DNA from: Nakamurella deserti
GTDB taxonomy: Bacteria > Actinomycetota > Actinomycetes > Mycobacteriales > Nakamurellaceae
DNA length: 64,000 nt
Assembly: GCF_003260015.1 (NCBI RefSeq)
Contig: NZ_QCXS01000003.1
Coordinates: 920,315 to 984,314, forward strand
Reading direction: 5' to 3'
The translations under genes were made by a program, and so were the position numbers. This document shows, in pieces, positions 60,929-64,000 of this stretch. Under the pieces are notes generated by a model. It saw only the letters and a list, made by a program, of their open reading frames with translations. It was not told the origin of the DNA and searched no databases. Each line of letters opens with the position of its first letter. The first letter of the stretch is position 1.

Positions 60929-62683
60929 ATGCCCCGCACCACCCGTCGCCGTCCGGCACGACGCCCCGCTGCACCGCGCCCGACGAGCCCGCACGACCCG
61001 ACCGCCGGCCGCCTCTGGTACCTGGCGGTCCCCTTCCAGCAGCAGGTCGACGGCGCGGTGTGGGACCCGGCCCGCAAGGCCCACACCCACACCGCTCACG
61101 CGTTGCCGGCGCACCTGGCGCCGTACCGGTCGCAGCCCTACACCGTGCTGCGCCGCCGGGAGGACGACGCGAACGGCACTCCCGGCGCGCCGCCGCCGCC
61201 GGTCGCCGCAATGACCCCGCGTGACCTGCAGGTGGACGGTGCCCGCGCCATCGTCACCGCCGCGGCCACCCGCATCGGCGGTGCCCCGGCCCGCGGCTTC
61301 CTGCTCACCGACGACACCGGCGTCGGCAAGACCGTCACCGCGTTCCTCGCGTTGAAGGAGATCGCCGCGGCACGGACGCTGACCCGGTTGCTGATCCTGG
61401 TGGACCGCCCGAAGCAGATCACCGTCCCGCACTGGCGGCGCACGGTCACCGCGCTCGGCCCGGGCGACCTCGACATCCTCATCGCCTCGCCGGACGAGCT
61501 GCCGCACCTGCTCGACGGCACCACGCCGCGCTGGACGTGGGACCTGCTGGCGGTCGACGAGGCGCAGCTCTACCGCAATCCGGACACCGCCAGGGTCCGC
61601 CGCTACCGGGCCGTCTCCCGGTTCCGCAGCCCGCACGCCAAGGCACCGTTCACGCTGTGGATGACCGCCACCCCCGGCAACCATCCGGCCGAGCTGACCT
61701 ACCTCGCTCCGTTGCTGGCCCAGGTCCACGGTGAGCCCACCACCCGGTGGACCGACTTCGGCGGCCGGCTGCTCGAGGCCGGGCTGCCGATCCGCAAGGG
61801 CCCGTACGGCACCTGGACCTGGGACGGCGCGGCCGCCGATGACACCGCCGCCCAGCAGGACGCCACCCGCACGGTCCGGCGCTGGCTGCTGGACGCACCG
61901 GCACCGCTGACCCTGCACCGGGCCGCCCCCTGGGGGCCGGCGCCGCTGGAGCCGATGCCGGTCACCCTCACCCCCGACGAGCGCATCGCCTACGACGTCG
62001 CCTGGTCGGCCTTCCGCGGCGCCTTGCGGGCCCTGGAGGACGACCGCGAGATCCGGGGGCGGGCCGCCACCGCCACCGGCCGCGCCGCGGTGCTGCGGTT
62101 CCGGCAGAAGGCCTCCCTGCTGCGGGTGCCCGCGACCGTGGCGTGGGTGCTGCGCGCCGTCGAGGCCGGCCGGCAGGTGCCGGTGTCGTGCGAGTTCGTC
62201 GGAGCCGCCGCCCAGCCGATCGCCGACGCCGTCGAGGCGGCCGGGGTGCCGGTCGCCCGCATCTTCGGTGGCACCACCGGCGCCGACGCCGAGGCCGAGC
62301 GGCTGCATTTCCAGACGGGTGCGGCGAAGGTCGTCGTGTTCACTCCGACCAGCAGCCTGAGCCTGCAGGCCGGCGAGCACCTGGCCGACGGCGACACCGG
62401 ATCGGCGGCCCCGCGGGAGGCACTGATGCACAACGTCCGCTTCTCCGGGATCGCCGCCCGGCAGGTCCTGGGCCGCTCCCACCGTGACGGGCAGATCTGT
62501 CCGTGGCACCTCGCCTACGCCGAGGACACTGCCGAGGAGCAGATCGCGTCGCTGATGGTCGGCCGGCTGCGGGCCACCGCCGACACCGCCGGAGCGGACA
62601 GCGCCGCCCTCGCCGGGATCGCGGAGATCCTCGGGGTGTCGTGGCTGCCGGACGCGGCGCTGGCCGAACCCGACCCCCGCTGA
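60929..62683 (+). CDS. SNF2/SF2-type helicase with N-terminal DUF5710-like segment
   Basis: 584 residues from ATG 60929. Residues about 28-70 (LWYLAVPFQQ ... VWDPARKAHT) resemble the small DUF5710 domain. The helicase core has Walker A TDDTGVGKT (127-135), Walker B LLAVDEAQ (206-213), motif III TATPG (246-250) and motif VI VLGRSHRDGQ (about 518-527), with a SNF2-like spacing but no long insertions. Family context is phage genomes and actinobacterial chromosomes; it probably moves on double-stranded DNA. It is alone: no methylase, nuclease or phage gene lies next to it, so its role is open. Confidence 0.82.
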   Translation: MPRTTRRRPARRPAAPRPTSPHDPTAGRLWYLAVPFQQQVDGAVWDPARKAHTHTAHALPAHLAPYRSQPYTVLRRREDDANGTPGAPPPPVAAMTPRDLQVDGARAIVTAAATRIGGAPARGFLLTDDTGVGKTVTAFLALKEIAAARTLTRLLILVDRPKQITVPHWRRTVTALGPGDLDILIASPDELPHLLDGTTPRWTWDLLAVDEAQLYRNPDTARVRRYRAVSRFRSPHAKAPFTLWMTATPGNHPAELTYLAPLLAQVHGEPTTRWTDFGGRLLEAGLPIRKGPYGTWTWDGAAADDTAAQQDATRTVRRWLLDAPAPLTLHRAAPWGPAPLEPMPVTLTPDERIAYDVAWSAFRGALRALEDDREIRGRAATATGRAAVLRFRQKASLLRVPATVAWVLRAVEAGRQVPVSCEFVGAAAQPIADAVEAAGVPVARIFGGTTGADAEAERLHFQTGAAKVVVFTPTSSLSLQAGEHLADGDTGSAAPREALMHNVRFSGIAARQVLGRSHRDGQICPWHLAYAEDTAEEQIASLMVGRLRATADTAGADSAALAGIAEILGVSWLPDAALAEPDPR

Positions 62684-62930
62684 CAGATCAGGACAGGCCA
62701 GAACAGGACCAGACAGATCAGGACAGATCAGATCAGGACGGGCCAGAACAGGTCGAGCCGGTCCGGAACAGGCCAAGACGGGCCGGGGCCGGCCGGGACG
62801 GGTCAGGACGGGTCAGGACGAGCCGGGGCCGGCCGGGACGGGTCAGGACGGGTCAGGACGAGCCGGGGCCGGCCGGGACGGGTCAGGACGGGTCAGGACG
62901 GGTCAGGACGGGCCGGGACGGGCCGGGGTC
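62684..62930. repeat. 10-bp-register repeat array between convergent genes
   Basis: The array is built of 10-base modules such as GGTCAGGACG and GGCCGGGACG for about 240 bases. A 40-base higher-order unit (GCCGGGGCCGGCCGGGACG then two GGTCAGGACG modules) occupies 62781-62820, 62821-62860 and 62861-62900 with almost no change. The first 90 bases (62686-62780) are a more diverged form (CAGATCAGGACAGGCCAGAA). It separates the helicase and GTPase genes, both of which end here. Confidence 0.93.
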
Positions 62931-64000
62931 AGCTGCCGGCCCTGGTGACCGCGGCGCGGAACCGGTCGTGGTCGGCACGGACCCTGGTCAGCGGTTGGAG
63001 CACCTCGGTGTCGGCGACCGTGGCCACCCTGTCGGTCAGCTGCTGCCGTGCCTGCCGGGCCCGTCGGCGGGCCCCGGCGCGCACCAGCGGTCTGCTCACC
63101 AGCGCGAGCAGGAGGCCGGCGAGCAGGCCGCCGACGAGCAGCAGCGTGGGCAACGGGATGCCCTCCACCCGGGGCAGCGGGACGACGTCGGCCAGTTGGA
63201 GCAGGCCCAACCCGACGAGAGCGAGCAGCCACAGCGCTCCCGCCAGCGCGGTCAGTGCGAGGAGCCACTGCAGGCCGCCGGCCGCCCGCTGCCAGACCGG
63301 CGTGCGGTCCGGGCCGAGGTCGGTGCCGGTGACGGCCCGGTCCAGCCGGTCGGCCAACCGCTCCTCCGACAGCTCCGCGGTGCGTCGCAGCTCGTCCCGC
63401 CAGGCCTGCGGCAGTCCCTGACCGGCGGCGTCCCGGGTCCGGCGCAGCGCCGTGTCGACGCCGGCGGTCTGCACCGCACCGGCCTCGGGCAGCGAGCTGC
63501 GGGCCGCCTCGCTCCCCAGGTGCAGCCGGCTGAGCGGGTCGGCCCGCAGTTTCGAGGTCCAGCGCAGCACCGGCCAGCCGGTGTGCTGCTGTCCGTCGCG
63601 GCGGACGGAGCGCTCGACCGCGCTGACGACCGCGGGCACCCCGGCCGCGTCCGCGAGCGCGGCCGCCAGGCCCTCCCGGTCGTCGCGGGCGCGGCCCCCG
63701 TCGGCGTCCGGCGCGCAGTGCCGCGCCAGCGCGGCGGCGGCGGACCGGGCGTCAGCGGCCAGCCGGTCGGTGGCCGCCCGCCGCGCGGCCACCCGGGCGG
63801 CGAGCTCGGCCCGCAACTCGGGCAATCCGGCTCCGGTGCGGGCGGAGGTGGGCATGATCGGCGTCGCGGCCAGTCCCTCGCGGTCGAGCAGCCCCCGCAG
63901 GTCGGTGAGGCAGGCCCGCGCCGCGGCGTCGTCGAGCCGGTCGACCTGGTTGAACACGACCACCAGCACCCCCGCGTGCCCGGCCAGCGGCGCCAGGTAC
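62929..64000 (-). CDS. dynamin-like/YfjP-family GTPase, C-terminal part (5' end beyond window)
   Basis: The reverse strand is open from the edge to a stop at 62929; about 357 codons are visible and the N-terminal G1-G3 motifs lie outside. Visible parts are the G4 motif FNQVD, a G5-like TSARTGAGL, a helical stalk-like region rich in Ala and Arg (about 140 residues), and two membrane helices near WLLALTALAGALWLLALVGL and LPTLLLVGGLLAGLLLALVS followed by a basic helical tail. This matches the second member of the paired actinobacterial dynamin/YfjP-type GTPase genes. The start within the window (63969) is not the true start. Confidence 0.85.
   Translation of the reverse strand, partial: YLAPLAGHAGVLVVVFNQVDRLDDAAARACLTDLRGLLDREGLAATPIMPTSARTGAGLPELRAELAARVAARRAATDRLAADARSAAAALARHCAPDADGGRARDDREGLAAALADAAGVPAVVSAVERSVRRDGQQHTGWPVLRWTSKLRADPLSRLHLGSEAARSSLPEAGAVQTAGVDTALRRTRDAAGQGLPQAWRDELRRTAELSEERLADRLDRAVTGTDLGPDRTPVWQRAAGGLQWLLALTALAGALWLLALVGLGLLQLADVVPLPRVEGIPLPTLLLVGGLLAGLLLALVSRPLVRAGARRRARQARQQLTDRVATVADTEVLQPLTRVRADHDRFRAAVTRAGS

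Noticed and set aside
59597..62776. 1059-codon open frame on the reverse strand
   Set aside because: Fully antisense to the ATP-grasp and helicase genes, both of which have clear motifs. No motif, signal or start site is visible in this frame.
60929..64000. Prophage or integrative element at the window end
   Set aside because: The helicase has phage-like relatives, but no integrase, attachment-site repeat, portal, capsid or tRNA target is present in view.

Overview
The window is 64 kb of very GC-rich (roughly 70% or more) chromosomal DNA from an actinobacterium. The evidence is a mycothiol-dependent isomerase-type protein, an F420-type luciferase-like oxidoreductase, many GTG starts, dense 4-bp ATGA/GTGA gene overlaps, a TM0106-family nuclease, an AI-2E exporter and septum-formation (Septum_form-like) proteins. 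I would guess a member of the Nakamurellales/Geodermatophilales/Frankiales area, but nothing in the window fixes the genus. There are no rRNA or tRNA genes, no integrase and no insertion sequence. The region reads as ordinary core/accessory chromosome whose intergenic spaces are unusually rich in tandem repeats.

Layout. 1-8 kb: DUF4328 membrane protein (cut by the window edge), rhodanese, Cys-rich pentapeptide-repeat protein, a beta-helix lipoprotein coupled to a proline iminopeptidase, a tandem pair of 302-residue septum-formation-like proteins, a shikimate-dehydrogenase-like protein coupled to a DNA/RNA non-specific endonuclease. 8-20.4 kb: GH13 trehalose-synthase-like enzyme, two aldo/keto reductases, gpsA, DinB/mycothiol-type isomerase, nucleotidyltransferase, an L7/L12-like repeat membrane protein overlapping gluQ, a BASS transporter, msrA, a Lys/Gly-tailed Cys-rich protein, an inositol monophosphatase. 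20.4-27 kb: a proline catabolic operon (proline dehydrogenase then pruA) divergent from a TetR regulator across a near-perfect 24-bp palindrome, then small conserved proteins and a TM0106 nuclease. 27-33.6 kb: a membrane protein-YcnI-CopC copper module, a CAP-domain surface protein with four C-terminal repeats, an AI-2E exporter coupled to a small acetyltransferase. 33.9-36.5 kb: a complete polar amino acid ABC importer. 36.6-46.8 kb: unknown protein, cold-shock protein, flavin monooxygenase, a frameshifted D-amino-acid oxidase remnant, FAD-binding dehydrogenase, LLM oxidoreductase, a GyrI-like protein divergent from a PoxB-type enzyme across a perfect palindrome, and an acetyltransferase. 47-49.6 kb: PLDc_N protein, an Fpg/Nei glycosylase lacking one expected zinc ligand, a three-copy 200-240 bp intergenic repeat, smpB. 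49.6-60.8 kb: two consecutive self-regulated FtsX-type ABC modules (two-component system plus ABC; PadR plus ABC), then a TupA-like ATP-grasp enzyme. 60.9-64 kb: a lone SNF2-like helicase with an N-terminal DUF5710-like segment, a 10-bp-register repeat array, and the end of a dynamin-like/YfjP-type GTPase.

Functionally, the clear cooperating sets are proline to glutamate oxidation under TetR control, copper handling (YcnI/CopC), amino acid import, and two envelope-stress or peptide-efflux style ABC systems each with its own regulator. The most unusual signals are the repeat arrays (about 51 bp x5, 46 bp x4 in an ABAB pattern, 15-bp period, 240 bp x3, 34 bp x3, 10 bp x24), several of them sitting between convergent genes, and one whose first unit is the 3' end of a coding gene; also the standalone helicase, the L7/L12-like membrane protein, and the decaying oxidase gene.
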